Below are positions 1-12,482 of a stretch of 64,000 nucleotides of DNA, piece after piece. Each line of letters begins with the position of its first letter. Position 1 is the stretch's first letter. The position numbers and the translations under genes were made by a program. The notes under the pieces were generated by a model. That model searched no databases, had not been told where the DNA came from, and saw only the letters and a program-made list of their open reading frames with translations. This DNA comes from Skeletonema tropicum (Eukaryota; Bacillariophyta; Thalassiosirophyceae; Thalassiosirales; Thalassiosiraceae): contig CM074127.1 of assembly GCA_037178625.1 (NCBI GenBank), forward strand, positions 434,001-498,000, given 5' to 3'.

Positions 1-821
1 TCATTCCGCTCAGTACTTGATCGTCCGAATAAATTAGCATTCAGCCCTACTTCGATGATCTCCACCGACGGAATTGTTTTCCTGCAGCGAAGGGAGAATG
101 TTCGCCCCTAGGATTTTATCCCGCAAATACCAACTGTAACCAACCAACATAACTGTAGCTATGGCCGTTCCTTCCCTTCCGGTTGGAAGGGGGGGGGACG
201 TAGTGATGATGGTGTTACGCTTGAGAATTCACATTCCACGATCTATTGATGCTGTATTCGCTTGGAAACTTCTTTATCTCGATGTGACTCCTTCTGGATC
301 GATGAATCGATGCACTCAACCATACAATGTCTGATGAATGATTCTTCAGCATTGCGTGGCAGATCTTCTGATCACAGCTTCGTTATCATTCACGAGGGAG
401 AAAGATAAGTTCAAGCATGAGTTTGTATAGCTGATCGCGTTGAGTCTTATCAGAGTAGTCTAATGGGTTGACATAAGTTGTTCGGAAATCACGTTTATTG
501 CATGGCTCCTTGAAGGGATATTGAGCGCACTTTTCGCCTATATCCAGTAGGATCATGACTTGTTCAAGTGGTCTCTGTTCGGTCTCCTTTAGATGGCAAC
601 GATAGACAAGAAATTAAGAATTTAAGTTGTATCCGGCTTTGTGAAAGCAATGCCATCTTTTTCTCTCGTTCAGTGCATTTGCTTTATTTTGCAGCAGTGA
701 CGATTTTGGTAGCCCGTACCTCTGCGGTAGGCAGTGGAGTTCCTGGTAGCCTCGAGTACACGAGATTCAAGCCAAAACATGTGCAAACTAATCTTGGCCT
801 GCTTGGAAGTTATGTGCTTGA
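1..821. other. Unassigned left edge, possibly 5' part of the copia element
   Basis: No gene is supported here. The stretch precedes the first recognisable copia protein domain and may be its decayed gag or leader, or unrelated flank. It has a G run at about 189-197. No second copy of the 3' LTR found at 5811-6055 was seen, so the 5' LTR is deleted or lies left of the window. Confidence 0.3.
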
Positions 822-1529
822 TTGCATTCTTTGGATCGGGCGAACGTTGCGTGTCTACGGGTTGGAAGTCCTTCTCCGACATGCCGATCAATTTGGATGA
901 TATTATGCAATCCCGAGGGAGATCCTCCTTCCAAGCGTGCGAGGAAGTATTCGGCACGGCAGGAAGAGCTTAATGATTGCCACATATCTTTACGTCCCAC
1001 GAATTCGAAGCTTAATGTTTTCACTTCCTATCAAGTTGGTGGTGCTCATTTGCATTTGGCTTCACCCCTCAATCAGCAGGTTAGTCTTGGAGTTACAGCT
1101 GCTATTGATTCTGCTACTGTGTTCCCGTATTTCGACGACCCGCTCAGACTTTCAGTAGTGTATGCATACGTTGCCAAGAGTATTCAGGAACCACCCGACT
1201 GCGCGTTGCAGTACTTATGGGCGATGTCCTGGCATTTCTTTTGGGCATTCATTTACGTTGTTAAGGGTTACTGCAGGTTGAGGTACAATTTGGAGTGCAA
1301 GTACATTGCGCAGCTTTTTGGACAGGAGTTTCCGGATACAACTAGCTCGCAGGATATTTTGAAGGTGCATTGCTTAGCTACTGGTGGAGCTCCCAAGCAG
1401 GAAATCATCTCTTTTGACTCAGATGGCATTCCGTTTATAGTGGACTCAGGCGCCGACTGCATTATAAGCAATGTTCATGCTCTTTTCAAGGATTTGTCTG
1501 CTATCTCAACAGGTGGTCCACACTGCTAG
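822..1529 (+). pseudogene. Copia protease-region frame
   Basis: The end of this frame holds the retroviral-type aspartic protease signature, IVDSGADCII at about residues 205-214, with the catalytic Asp in DSGA. The 200 residues before it match no domain I recognise; they include a hydrophobic, aromatic-rich stretch unlike a normal gag and may be out-of-frame reading. The protease reading continues after about 1510 in the next frame, which indicates a frameshift. The gag zinc knuckle usual for copia elements was not found. Confidence 0.55.
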
Positions 1530-2442
1530 CGGTCCTGACACCCGTACTCGTTACCACGGTATTTTCATGCTACAGCTTCCAGATGACAACGGGGTTATTC
1601 ATAGCTACGAGGTTCCTGGATGCGTCTATGACCCATACACCTCGTACAATATTCTCGGTGTTAGCAAGCTTAGCAAGTTCTTCGGGGATAAGTCAACTTC
1701 CAACGACCCCCGAGACAAAGACGGTACGAAAGCAGATTCTGGTGGCACGCGAACGCATCTTGTGTGGGATCATGAGCAGCATGAATTGCATTTTCTGCAT
1801 CCTTCTAGAGAATACGGCCTTCCGATCCTTCATTTGTACAAAGGTACTTCGACTTTTCAAGCATTCTGCTCGAGATATTTCCCTTTCTATAACGAGGCGG
1901 TTCATTATGCCTTCTCCTCCGCTTACTCTGTGGCTCCAGTTTCTTCAGAGGTAGCTGCGGTGAACGAGGGAGATGATATGGATACGGACGAAGTTGGTGG
2001 TGACGAGTGGTATACACCCGATGTGTGTGCTCCATGCAGTCCTCAACCTCAGCAGAAAGGCTCTAAGATATCAAATCAGTCGAATGGTTTTAAGTTAGGC
2101 GAGAGTGTGCTGTACGTCAAGTTCGTAAAGGACAGGAAGAAGGGGAAGAAAACTAAGACGCGTGTGTCCACGATTTCAGCAGTTTACGAGGGAGTCAACG
2201 CAGATGGGAAGACTCATATTATTCGTCTGGCAGATGGTACGAAGATGACAGTTCATGACTGTTACCTTCAGAAGCACCTTCAACCATCGTTTGACAATAT
2301 TCCGCAGACTCCTCTCGATTATAAGAATGAAGTGGGCGTAGGCATTTCGCAGGAGGAAGCTCAGCGCCTGGCTAGACCTAAAGGCTTTGTCGCCAGTGCA
2401 GCAGGAGTTACTTTCTTGGCATCACCGTCTTTACCACCTTAA
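1471..2442 (+). pseudogene. Copia protease to pre-integrase linker frame
   Basis: This frame continues the protease domain after a frameshift at about 1510; ILGVSKLSKF is the typical C-terminal protease segment of copia polyproteins. It then runs through a spacer with a basic patch (about residues 215-225) and a small beta-rich-looking segment, residues 225-270, of unknown role. The following pre-integrase domain is in another frame from about 2400. It is part of a dead polyprotein. Confidence 0.6.
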
Positions 2443-4669
2443 GTTCAAGCGTATCTTCACGCTTGCTCGTTTGGGAATCCTTCCTAAGTCCCTTTTGGAG
2501 TGTGAGAAAACAGCACCTCTCTGTCTAGAATGTCAATTTGGTCAGGCCAAGCGTCGGGCTTGGAGATTTAAAGGAAAGAAATCTGGTTCAATTCAGAAGA
2601 AATCCGAGACCAAACCAGGGGATGGCGTATCGGTGGATCAAATCGTTAGTGCCCAGCCAGGGCTGGTTCCTCAGATGAGCGGTTTTCTTACGCACGATAG
2701 ACTCTGGGGAGCAACAACATTTGTCGACCATGTGAGTGATTACGTTTACGTCCATCTTATGAAGAATTTCTCTATTGAGGAAACTTTATCAGCGAAGAAA
2801 GCCTTTGAGAAGATCTTTTCGGGGGCAGATTGTGAGGTCCGGTCATATAGAGCTGACAATGGACGCTTTGCTGATTCGAAATGGCAGGAATCTTGTGACA
2901 AGCTCGGTCAAGGGCTGACGTTTTGTGGCGTAGGTAACCACAGACAGAACGGAAAGATTGAAGCCAAGAATAAACAGTTGACGCTTGCTGCTAGGACGCT
3001 ACTCTTGCACGGGATGAGACTATGGCCTGAAATGATATCTACCTACTTCTGGCCATTTGCGATGAAAGCAGCAGCGGAAGCACACAACAAACTTGCAATT
3101 GATGCCGATGGAAATACTCCAGAATCACGCCTTTTCGGTGTCAAGCAACCTGAATCTCTACCAGTTCAATCCTTCCATACGTTATTCTGCCCGGTCTTCG
3201 TGTTAGACCATCGACTTCATTCAGCAGGAGGTTCTGTCCCGAAATGGGATCCTCGCGCTCGGTGTGGTGTATATCTTGGACATTCTCCCTTGCATGCTGG
3301 CAGTGTCGCTCTGGTATTCAATCCCTCGACGGGGAGAGTTTCGCCAGCGTATCACGTAGTTTTCGATGACACTTTCTCAACTGTTCCTTACATGAGAGCC
3401 GCATCGTTGCCGCCAAATTGGGAGGATCTTGTCAAGAATTCTTCAGAGATTGCAACCACCGAAGAATTTGATCTTGCAGAAAATTGGACAAATGAGTTAG
3501 ATTCGGATAATTTGAATTCGCCCGTGCAAACGGCAGGTCCCTCCTTGACCAAGATTACGGACCCTTTCGCTATTGTTCCTGATCAGAATAACCACGATAG
3601 TGAATTAAGCCCCGCTCGAGCAACCTCCTCCTCAGAATCACGGAAACGTACAGTGCAGCCTTCCGAGGGAGAGAAATCGGCACAAACATCTTCAAATAAG
3701 TTGAAGGTGACGTTTGAGAATGACAAGAACGCTGCAGCAAGTTCACCGTCGACCAAGCGCACCAAATTGAATGATGAGCCGTCTGCAGGCACATCCCGAG
3801 CAATTGTACCGCCAGCAGAAAATGCACATCCAACAACCGATCCTTTATCTATGCCGCGCATCATCAATCTAGACGAAGCAGGGCTACGTAGATCGGAACG
3901 TATTGCAGCAGCGAAAGAGTTAAAAGATGCAACAACAAAGGAAGGAACTAAGGTGTTTGCTGTGTCACTCTTTACCGCATTTGGAACGGTAGGGTCAATT
4001 ACTCTACCAGATTACGGCCGCAATACAGAAGAAGAGCTTTCGTGGGGTGATCGATGCATGAATAGGTTTTATGAAGTCAACGAGCTGTACGATGGTACCT
4101 GCAATCAATTGCACTTTATGTCTTTCTCCACCGAGTCTGACCAAGTGGCGTCGAATGAGGTCTTCACTTATTCGCAGGCAATGAAACAGCACGATGTAGA
4201 GGACTTTCAGGAAGCCATGAAGAAGGAAATCGCAGATCACACCGAGAGAGAGCACTGGGTCCTAGTCCCTCGATCGTCTATGCCGAAGGGAAAGAAAGCT
4301 ATCATGTCGATTTGGTCTTTTAAGAGGAAGAGGCTCCCGACTGGGGAACTGCTTAAGCATAAAGCTAGGCTGTGCGCTCATGGAGGGATGCAGAAGTGGG
4401 GGGAGAATTACTGGGAAACCTACTCACCAGTCGTGAATATGCTCACGGTTCGTACTTATCCTTCTCATCTGCAAGATTCACAAGCTTCACAGCAAATCGA
4501 TCGATTTTGTATTAGCGTTCCCTCAGGCCGACTTAGAGGAAGACATCTGGATGGAAATCCCTTTGGGAGTAGCTGTCACGTCGAAGGATGGAGGTTCTTA
4601 TCTATCGAAGTTGAAGAAGAATCTCTACGGACTAAAGCAAGGAAGTCACAATTGGTTCAAGCATCTTGA
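2387..4669 (+). pseudogene. Copia integrase and N-terminal reverse transcriptase frame
   Basis: The frame opens without an ATG, as expected for an internal polyprotein piece. Residues 10-60 form the GAG-pre-integrase HHCC-type zinc motif (HHRLYHL, then CLEC). The integrase core follows with candidate catalytic Asp in SVDQIV, Asp in RADNG and Glu in NGKIEAKN. After a Ser/Lys-rich linker, the start of the reverse transcriptase appears (KARLCAHGGMQ, YSPVVNMLTVRT). The RT homology leaves this frame at about 4480 and resumes in the frame starting before 4551, so a frameshift splits the RT. Confidence 0.75.
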
Positions 4670-5777
4670 GCAGGGTTTGCGGAAACGTAGACTCATTCCT
4701 TCCGAAGTTGATCCCTGCCTTTATTTGAAGAAGGGTTTAGCTGTGCTTACGTACGTAGATGATTGCATTTTGGTTTCTACGAGCAAGAAAGCGATTGACG
4801 ATCTTGTTGAAAGTCTCAAGAATGGAGAGGAAAAGTTCATTCTCACCGATGAAGGAGACATCGACAAGTTTCTTGGCATAGAGATCAAGCACTTCGAAGA
4901 CGGATCATTTGAACTTTCACAACCACACCTTATTACGAGAATCCTCCAACTACTCCAACTCGATAACAACAATCAATGGAAGTCTAGCACGAACTCGCGA
5001 CGAACCCCTTCGGAGCAAGTAATCCTACACAGGGATTCCGAGGGAGATGAACGGAGGTATGCCAAGGACTGGAACTATCGAACGGCAGTGGGAATGCTCA
5101 CATACCTTCAGGGAAACTCCAGACCAGACATTTCAGTTCATGTCCACCAATGCGCAAGATTTTCAGTTGATCCAAAGCGGAGTCACGAGAGGGCAATCAT
5201 TAATATTGGCAGGTATCTTTTGATGAATAGAGACAGAGGAATTATCTACAAACCGGACACTAGCAAAGGATTAGAATGTTATGTGGATGCGGATTTTGCT
5301 GGAGGTTGGCAGAAGGCAGATGCTGAGTCAGCTGATAGTGTGATGTCGCGAACTGGATACGTTCTTATGTACGCAGGTTGTCCGATCCATTGGGTAAGTA
5401 AGTTGCAAACGGAGATAGCTTTGAGCACAGCAGAAGCGGAGTATATTGCGCTTTCGCAGTCGTTAAGAGAAGTTATCCCGCTGATGACTATGATGAAAGA
5501 GTTGAAGTCGGCATTTCCAATCGAGATTCAGGTACCAAACTTCAATTGCACGGTGCACGAAGACAATCAGTCTTGCATCAGCATGGCTACCAAGCAGAAG
5601 TTCTCACCCCGAACGAAGCATATTGCTTTGAAGTATCATCACTTCCGCTCCTACGTTGACTCCAAGCGAATCGAGATTCAATACATCAATACGCACGATC
5701 AGCTGGCTGACAGCCTGACAAAGCCACTTGGTGCGAATCTATTCTTGGCTCATCGTAAGATGTTGATGGGATGGTAA
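4551..5777 (+). pseudogene. Copia reverse transcriptase (C-terminal part) and RNase H frame
   Basis: The frame starts inside the RT palm. The catalytic YVDDCILVS box is at residues 68-76. The RNase H domain follows, with the copia-typical LSTAEAEYIALS segment, the HEDNQS motif and the terminal region with LADSLTKPLG. It stops at 5777, 33 bases before the LTR, as in intact copia elements. The frame is long and clean, so the element is degenerate mainly through a few frameshifts rather than many stop codons. Confidence 0.8.
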
Positions 5778-5810
5778 TATCGAGGTAGGTAATGTCTCGC
5801 TACGAGGGAG

Positions 5811-6055
5811 TGTTAGAATAGACGATATAGGAGTTTGTCCCAGCGGTAGTCGCAACCGGGACCAGCTTACTCCTTACTTGACTTGTTCTAGCTCGACTCT
5901 CGACGGCACGTCGACCAACGCTCTTGTCCGCCCGAATACACAATAGAAGTAAATAGTAAAACCCCCTTTACTGTGTGGTGTTGTTCCATATAACGTACGT
6001 CAATAGACGGTTGGAACGGCATCCACTAAACACTTCTATTACCGTAATTGTAACA
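5811..6055 (+). repeat. 3' LTR of the copia element
   Basis: The LTR starts TGTTAGAATA right after a purine-rich tract (GAGGGAG) and ends GTAATTGTAACA, giving the inverted termini TGTTA and TAACA; length 245 bp. The following bases TTCCT are the candidate target duplication, which cannot be checked because the 5' end is not visible. Confidence 0.75.
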
Positions 6056-9000
6056 TTCCTTTGTAGGTGTGGCATGTGTCGTGAAGGATGACGCTGTCAA
6101 ACGCTGGTAATGTATGTACTACTTTCCTTTACGCTGAAGCATCACACCCTCGACCACTGAGGATCTCAACTGAGGCAGCGCAGCCTCGCTAGCACTAGCC
6201 CCGTCGCAGTCGTAATATCTTCCCCTTGCAATTAGTTTGAGGTTGATTTGATAAATATGAGTAGAGATTGTCTCCCGGAGGGTATGGCGGCCCTCGCCCT
6301 GTCTTTAGACCGGAAGAACTCCAGGCACAAATGCCGAGAGGAGGTGATAGCACATTACTCACCCGCACTCCGACACGCGCCCTTGAACTTCTTTTCGAAG
6401 TTCAAGCTTCATCACTTCATCTCCTGTTGTGCACCACGACAGATGCCAGTCGATGAGTGTCTTCAAGAATCGATACTCCCCCAAGCCTTGCGCTTGAATG
6501 AAGTAAGCTCAGCCAAAATGCCGATCAACTCTGAATTTGGAAACGCCTTAGACATGCATCTAGTCGCTGGCGATTGATCATGGGAACGCTTCCTTGTTTG
6601 GTCAGCATCCCTCCTCCCCGTACCATATTGACCGAATTTCGAGGAGGCCCCACATTTGCCACTAAAGGCAGCGGAGCAGATCTATTGGTAGTCTTGGTAC
6701 AACACACAAGAACTAAGATGGCAACCACCATCGTCGAAAGAACAATTTCCAGATGGTGTATCCAAGTGTTAGTCACTTCCTGGGCATGGTAAGTGTCTTT
6801 TGCAGCATTTACTTGGAAGCCTCGAGAACTGCCTTGAGCACGCTTCTCTCTTATTTGATCATTATTACCTGCGTTGTGTACACCAAACAACAGGTCGTTC
6901 CGATAGAGTTAAACACTTTCTCATCATGTATTACAACATTTCAATTTCAGTAGAAGATGTCCAGGTGCAAGTGTAGCTCCCTCGATGGCCTGCTCTGTAC
7001 TGAACCCTCCATGACGCAGGCTTGGCGAGCTCTGTCCCATCTGAGTATCCAATAATCAGGTCACCGAACTATGAACGAAATTTACCATCAGCCGATGAAT
7101 GTCTCAAGTGCATTGGAAGAAGGTGAACCTCCCGAAACACGGTGAGCAGTCGGCTACGGATCTCAGCCACTCTCGGACTGTAGGACGAGCATTGAGCAAG
7201 CAGCCAGCTTTCTCGCAAGTCCTCCACTAGTTGTCTTCAACAACAGCGGTTTAGAAGGACGATGTCTTGTAGTTATCATCTCGTTGTGCTGGTATGCGCC
7301 TGTTTGCGACCCTGCCTTGATTTCCGCATGTGCTTTTCCACTTGCTCGAGCAATCCTTGAACGTCCTCTCCTTCACGTGAGAAGTACATCCAGCAAGGAT
7401 AGTTAAGTCGGATGCATCGAGGTGTGTGCAGGTTCCTTTTGAACACCGTAGGTAATCTGCAGCAGCATGGTTCCAACCACAATCATATTCGCCGACGCGA
7501 GATTGCGTTGTGAAAGTAGTCTTCCTTTTCTAGGCATGACCACCGTATTAGTATTGATAGAGTAGTCTCTCCTACGAGACCCACCACTCCGGATAATGTT
7601 TGAATTTGAGCTTGCGCAAGAGATTCCTTTCGACTGTCGCGTGTAAACAAGACAGAGAATCAAGGTACGAGATTCGGGACTCGGGACACTTGCCATGGAC
7701 ACAAAGTACCAAGGAAGTCCCCTTCCCTTCAGACTAACATCTGAATTGCTCATTAGTATTTTGGAAGATCTCTTTGGTGGAAGAAACGGCACACCAAAGG
7801 ATATAATCCGATATCTAGGAGAAGCAGAGTAGACAATCGTTACTCCCCCATGACCTTGTCTTCTGAAATATGTTAGGCATGATTGCCACGTTGGCCAACC
7901 ACATTTAGAGAACATGGACAATCCATGGCTGCCACAGCGGCACAGACCATTTTGGTTTGGTAATTCCAGTTCAGATTGCTCTTGAATTGTTTCTCTCATT
8001 CCTCCTCCTCCCACAATGCAAGCAAGAGGCTGGTCATCCTAGATGCACCAGTGAATAAGGATGAATTTACGCTAAATAGTTCGTCGCTGGATAGAAATGA
8101 CTTGAACAGTACGCTGTGCGTAACTGAATAGACATGACCTTTCTTTGAACAGCACGCTGTGCGCAACTGAATAGACTTGATCTTTCTTTAACCAGGACGT
8201 CGCTGCACATGTTGAATCAACAGGGACAAAGAAAGGGACAAATAAACACGATTTGCTTTCACAGCAATATAATTTTCATTAATTAGGGTAGGTGGTTCAA
8301 TTGCACGTTCGACTTCGCCCAGTGGGGTATAATCGTCTCGTCATCCTGAGGTACTCGCTTGAGCAAGGCGTAGACTACCTCGGCAACACTGTGTAATAAC
8401 CAACAATCCATCAAGGCTAAGCGGCTGCGACAATCACAATCTGTACAGAATGCGTCGACAAACATGCTCTCAATAGCTCCAGCTACATGCACTATCATGC
8501 TGTAAAGATCAAAACTCTCCACACCTTCTCAGAGGTAGACAAGAGAGTGCGTATTTTTCCAATTGCGACCAGCGTCTTATAAGGAATAAATACTTCTAAG
8601 TCTGCTAACTATATCCGCAAACTCTGTTGTTGTGAGGGTATCATCTCGCCTAACAGCAGATGACTCTCGATATGTGAGGGTTGGATGAGAGAACACTTCT
8701 CCCCCCACACGTAATTCTAATCGTAGTCCATCGCTCAACAGCTGATGTCCTTTGGATTTAGATGACCGTAGTCTTTTTATTGGAATGAAATTCCTTATTG
8801 TGATGAGCTGTGCCACGGTGCATTCTCGCCATGGGCACTTCCTCTACATGAGGAGAATCGAAATTCTTTTCTCACCTCCGATGCACTTCTGTCAACGTCG
8901 AAACACACTTCTATCGCACGCCGTCACATCTCCATGGTAGCACGAAACGCCGAGCGTTCATCGCACATCCATGTGTTGACGAAATGGATCTTCTAGAAGC

Positions 9001-9380
9001 CAATCGATTTTGTTGTACTAGCTCACGGTTCACAAACCCACCAATGTGGATATGCGCTGAATAATATTAATTTTTTTCTTCTCAAAGGTCGATCTTTCCC
9101 GACCGATGAAGGATTCTTTTGCTTTGCACCCAGTAAACTGGATGGAAATATTTATAAATAATGTCACAAGCAAATAGGACCGGTATTGATTGTGCAACTA
9201 GAGCCAGAAGAGACCACTAGGAACACGGATATCATGGTGACTAAGCTTAAGAGCTAAAGAAGAAGAGTGGGCTATTCCCAAAGGTGATGAAGGAGCACCA
9301 ACGTGCGACGCCATCTTGTGTGAGAGGATCAATCACGGGTTCTTACCGTGGTTGCTACTTGACACGTGTGAACAGGAAGA
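6056..9380. other. Long stretch without a supported gene
   Basis: Only short open frames occur here, for example minus 6525-6890, minus 7403-8014, minus 8283-8522 and minus 8577-8816. None shows a domain or a recognisable motif. The last two are adjacent and on the same strand and could be exons of an unknown gene, but no convincing splice pair or start was found. A 43-bp tandem duplication lies at 8104-8189. Confidence 0.4.
8104..8189 (+). repeat. Two tandem copies of a 43-bp unit
   Basis: Units 8104-8146 and 8147-8189 both start GAACAG and end CTTTCTTT and differ at a few positions (for example AGTACG against AGCACG). A simple local duplication; no function is evident. Confidence 0.85.
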
Positions 9381-9840
9381 ATGACTGTCGTAACGGTATT
9401 GGAATACCGGAAGAGAGTCATTCCCTGTGACAAAGAACCAGGGTTTTCAGATCGCAAGAATAAAAATTGTGGTACGCAGTGGCCAGATGGATCCATCTAT
9501 CCTGTCACAGAGTTGGGTGCCAATTGCCAGAACACTTGCAGTCTGTACAATAGCTGTGGGCTGATGAACGCACTTGCAGACGAAGGAGTTTGAGTATGAG
9601 CGCCCTTTGTCCGCAACGAGCGAAATGCTATGCGAAGATCAAGATGGACTCTTCAAGAACCACATTGATAATCCCAAGGATTGCGCTTGGCTTGGTAATG
9701 GCAAGGGTGGTCGTACTGGTACTGATCGAAAGAGCAAGAATTGTGGATGGGGCCCGAACCTGAATCTGATTACTGAGTTAGGATGGAACTGTCCTCCTGA
9801 CCTTGGGAAAAATATATTGCTAAAAAATAATTGCAATAGA
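9381..9840 (+). pseudogene. Fragment of a diatom-type cysteine-rich repeat protein (ShK-like)
   Basis: Two frames, joined by a shift near 9580, encode cysteine-rich units of the pattern C-D-x-x-G-F, K-D-C-x-W, D-R-K-x-K-N-C-G, E-L-G-x-N-C, T-C and Y-N-x-C. The first unit is 9381-9570 (DRKNKNCG, ELGANC, NTCSLYNSC) and the second 9620-9810 (KDCAWLG, DRKSKNCG, ELGWNC). Such units are frequent in secreted diatom proteins and resemble ShK-type disulfide domains; that family link is from memory of the pattern. There is no signal peptide and no complete ORF, and the second unit runs into AT-rich sequence before its last cysteines, so this looks like a gene remnant. Confidence 0.5.
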
Positions 9841-10276
9841 ATTGCCCCAATATTTTATTGTTATTTATTGCTAATTGAAATTATTGTGCTGTCGGTCAGG
9901 CGACCTAAGAGGCAGTCTTTGCGCTCTACACACGAGACGAATTTATGCCTTTTTGCACATTTACCTAACATTACCGGGAATCACTGTACGAATTGTCATT
10001 TTGTTGCACATTTCCCCGATGAACGTCTCAAGACGGATTCGTGTGGCCACATACACGAGCCACGGTGGATTCGCCTTAGCATTTGTGATCGCTAACTATC
10101 GCTAACTGTGACATCCAAAAATCTGATGAGAAGCCCATCACAATGTCGATATCTTCCGTCAACTCGTTACTACTGTCTACTCTATCTATGCCATTATGCC
10201 ATTTCAATGCAAAAATGAAGACATATTTGGCTGCATCATTCTTCGCCTCATATGATTTGGTACTAATAATTATCGA
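9841..10276. other. AT-rich spacer with a short repeat match
   Basis: No gene is supported. Bases 9906-9931 match 37591-37616 (and, inverted, 33218-33243 of the large inverted repeat) with one difference, so a piece of that repeat family is present here. Confidence 0.4.
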
Positions 10277-12102
10277 TTACCTAGGTTCGGCTTCAGCACA
10301 AAGAGTAACACCATGTGCCTCAAACATGTGAACACGGAGAGCCACATTAAGTAAGCGCTTACTGCAATGAGGACAAGTGCTGACCATCGTATCCTCTTTC
10401 GATACTTTCACCTGCGCCGTTTCATCAGCATCATTTCCGACTGCGCCATCGCCATTATCTTCTGCAGATGTAGATGAATCGAATACCATCAGAGGTTGAT
10501 GGAGAGCAACCTCCCCATTGATGTCTGCGACTAAAGATCCTTCATCGACCTCGACAGTATCAATTTGTCTCTCTGCAACAGCGCTATTATTGATTTCGAC
10601 ATCTTCTGCTCTGGGACGTCGGGGAGCATATTTATTAGGACGCTTTGACTCCTCTTTCAAACGCAAAATATTAGATTGTATGAATTCAGCACTCTTCAAG
10701 TAATACTGAATGAACACCTTCTTCTTGAGTTCCTTCCCGCGAGTAGCGCCCATCTGACGCATCAATTGGTTCCAGATTGCATGGGCGCTTTCGATGTTTT
10801 GCTCGTCAAAACCACCAAGAGTTCCCCACATAGTCAGCTGGTCAAGAAGATGGCCAATGAAGAGGAGATGACTTTTGGGGAATGCAGGAAGTTTTGACTT
10901 CCACTCGGCAATCGGTACGTCAGTTACTAATAGCTTGACAATGAGATCTTTGAGCTTCTTAATGTTCGCTTCAAAGTCTTTAATTGCCTTGTCGGACTGC
11001 TTATTGACGGATTTCATTACTCGTTGGATTTTGAACCATAGAGACACAACTTCCTTCATTCGCAATGTGAAATTATTCAACTCTTCCTTCAGATCTTGTT
11101 GTTCGATGATAGGATCAAACTCATCGAACATGTCACTGTATATGACTTCACTATGCTCCGTATAATTCATGCAATGGTTACCGACCATTTGTGCTTCAAA
11201 GTAAGTTTGCCTGTCACAACCGTTCTTCTTCAATACTTCCTCAAACTTTCTCTTCGAATGACCACCATGATTTTTCAGATACTCCTCACATTCCAAAATT
11301 GTATTGTCGGTAATGCTGATCTGCTCCATGAGCACGACAATGTAATCAGCAAGGTTGGAATTTTCTTTCGTGCTTTTGACCAGTTCCGTAGCTTCAGTCT
11401 CCAATTGCTTCTCGAGATGCTTTAACTCATCCTCGAGCTGCTGCTGTTTCTCACGCAGCTCTGCTGTTGCTTCCTCAGTCAACGAAAAGTCTTCTCCGAT
11501 GGTTTCTTTGATGACTTCCAACTCATCAGTCCGTGAAAGTAAATCAGTGACAACAGTGCTCTGCCTAGTGAATACGGATTTAGTGTCCTTCTCCTGTTCG
11601 GTAAGAAACTCTTTGTATCTATATAACTTCTTCAATACCAATTCAATCGTCTCACGGAATGAAAAGTCCACTTCATCAACACTCCTGTAACTCTCAAATC
11701 ATTATCATTTGGATTCAACCCGTCTTTGCGCGATGTCTGCAATCGTTTCTCAAACAATTTAACCACATTGTTGGTAAGGTGGCCATCTTGGTCGAATAGT
11801 ACAGGTGAAGTCCATTTCATCAACATTTGTGCAACTCTCAAATCATTGTCATTCGGGATCGAGTTTAATTTTGTCCGAAGCAATTCAACAGCATCATCTG
11901 TGAAGTGACCATCCTCGTCAAACATTATAGGCTGAGCATTACGTTGTTGCGTGCCATTATTTTGTTGCTTTTGCGCAGTCCTTCTTCGTTGCTTCTTCTT
12001 TTGGGGCTGTGTCACATTGGAATTATTATCCCCTTCTGCTGCTGATGCGTCTTCTTCAAAGAGCTCATGAAAATCAAAATATGCCTTTCTTTTTGATGCC
12101 GG
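10277..12102 (-). pseudogene. Transposase-like protein gene, 5'-truncated and frameshifted
   Basis: Two minus-strand frames, about 12102-11640 and 11671-10277, form one broken gene. The upstream part carries two copies of a motif: FDEDGHFTDDAVELL with NDNDLRVAQMLMKW, then FDQDGHLTNNVVKLF with NDNDLRVTGVLMKW. The 464-residue downstream part has a coiled coil (residues about 65-110), a segment ending in GGFDEQNIESAHAIWNQL followed by basic residues, and a C-terminal C2H2 zinc finger (CPHC, then HMFEAH). The ESAH region resembles the glutamate-containing end of DDE-type transposases of protist DNA transposons; this is pattern-based and tentative. The frame is still open at 12102, where the PLE fragment replaces its start. 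Confidence 0.45.
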
Positions 12103-12456
12103 GAGCGAGCGAAGCGAGCGACCTTACTTCTCTCTATAATCAATATATGAACCAATATCAGATAAAGTGGTATTACTATATTACCGAAGCGTGGATGACT
12201 ACGCTTTCGAATTAACTTCTTCAGCGGATAGCAATAGTAATAGTGAGGATAGGCGGCTTTGTCGATGCAAAGTTGCGAGTCATTTAGCTCTCCCTCGTTG
12301 ACACGAGTTTTCTCCTTGAATGGATACGTGTCTGTGTGGGGTCATTCCTCGTTATCTAAAATAGGTAAGTTTGTACAATTGCTTTCCCTCAGCAAGTGTA
12401 GCTGCCGGGTAGGCAGCGGAACAAGCTGAGGGAAAGGAAGGGGAGGACTACGATTT
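12103..12456 (-). mobile_element. 5'-truncated Penelope-like retroelement fragment (3' end only)
   Basis: This block matches 33349-33697, the 3' end of the PLE element described below, with a few differences and in the same orientation. It begins at GGGAGCGAGCG and ends at GGACTACGATT. Only non-coding 3' sequence is present, including the paired stem-loop at 12382-12436. It interrupts the transposase-like gene that reads leftward from 12102. A short truncated copy ending at a fixed 3' boundary is the expected product of target-primed reverse transcription. Confidence 0.8.
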
Positions 12457-12466
12457 GGTTAGCAAG

Positions 12467-12482
12467 AATGAGTGCACAAGAT
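12467..12482 (+). repeat. Left target-site duplication of the SINE-like element
   Basis: AATGAGTGCACAAGAT occurs here and again at 12808-12823, directly after the poly(A) tail. Confidence 0.9.

Larger units (their letters stand above)
822..6055 (+). mobile_element. Ty1/copia-type LTR retrotransposon, degenerate, 5' end not delimited
   Basis: The order aspartic protease, GAG-pre-integrase zinc motif, integrase, reverse transcriptase, RNase H, purine-rich tract, LTR is that of Ty1/copia (Pseudoviridae-type) elements. Protease (DSGA), integrase (D, D, E) and RT (YVDD) signatures are all readable, but the reading frame changes at about 1510, 2400 and 4480, so no intact polyprotein can be made. 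The 3' LTR begins after GAGGGAG at 5811. The left limit given is only the first long open frame. Diatom genomes commonly carry such elements (CoDi-type); assignment to a named clade would need a tree. Confidence 0.8.

Noticed and set aside
6248..8014. ORFs plus 6248-6577, minus 6525-6890 and minus 7403-8014 as genes
   Set aside because: No domain, no consistent splice structure and compositions like non-coding sequence; listed only as an unannotated stretch.
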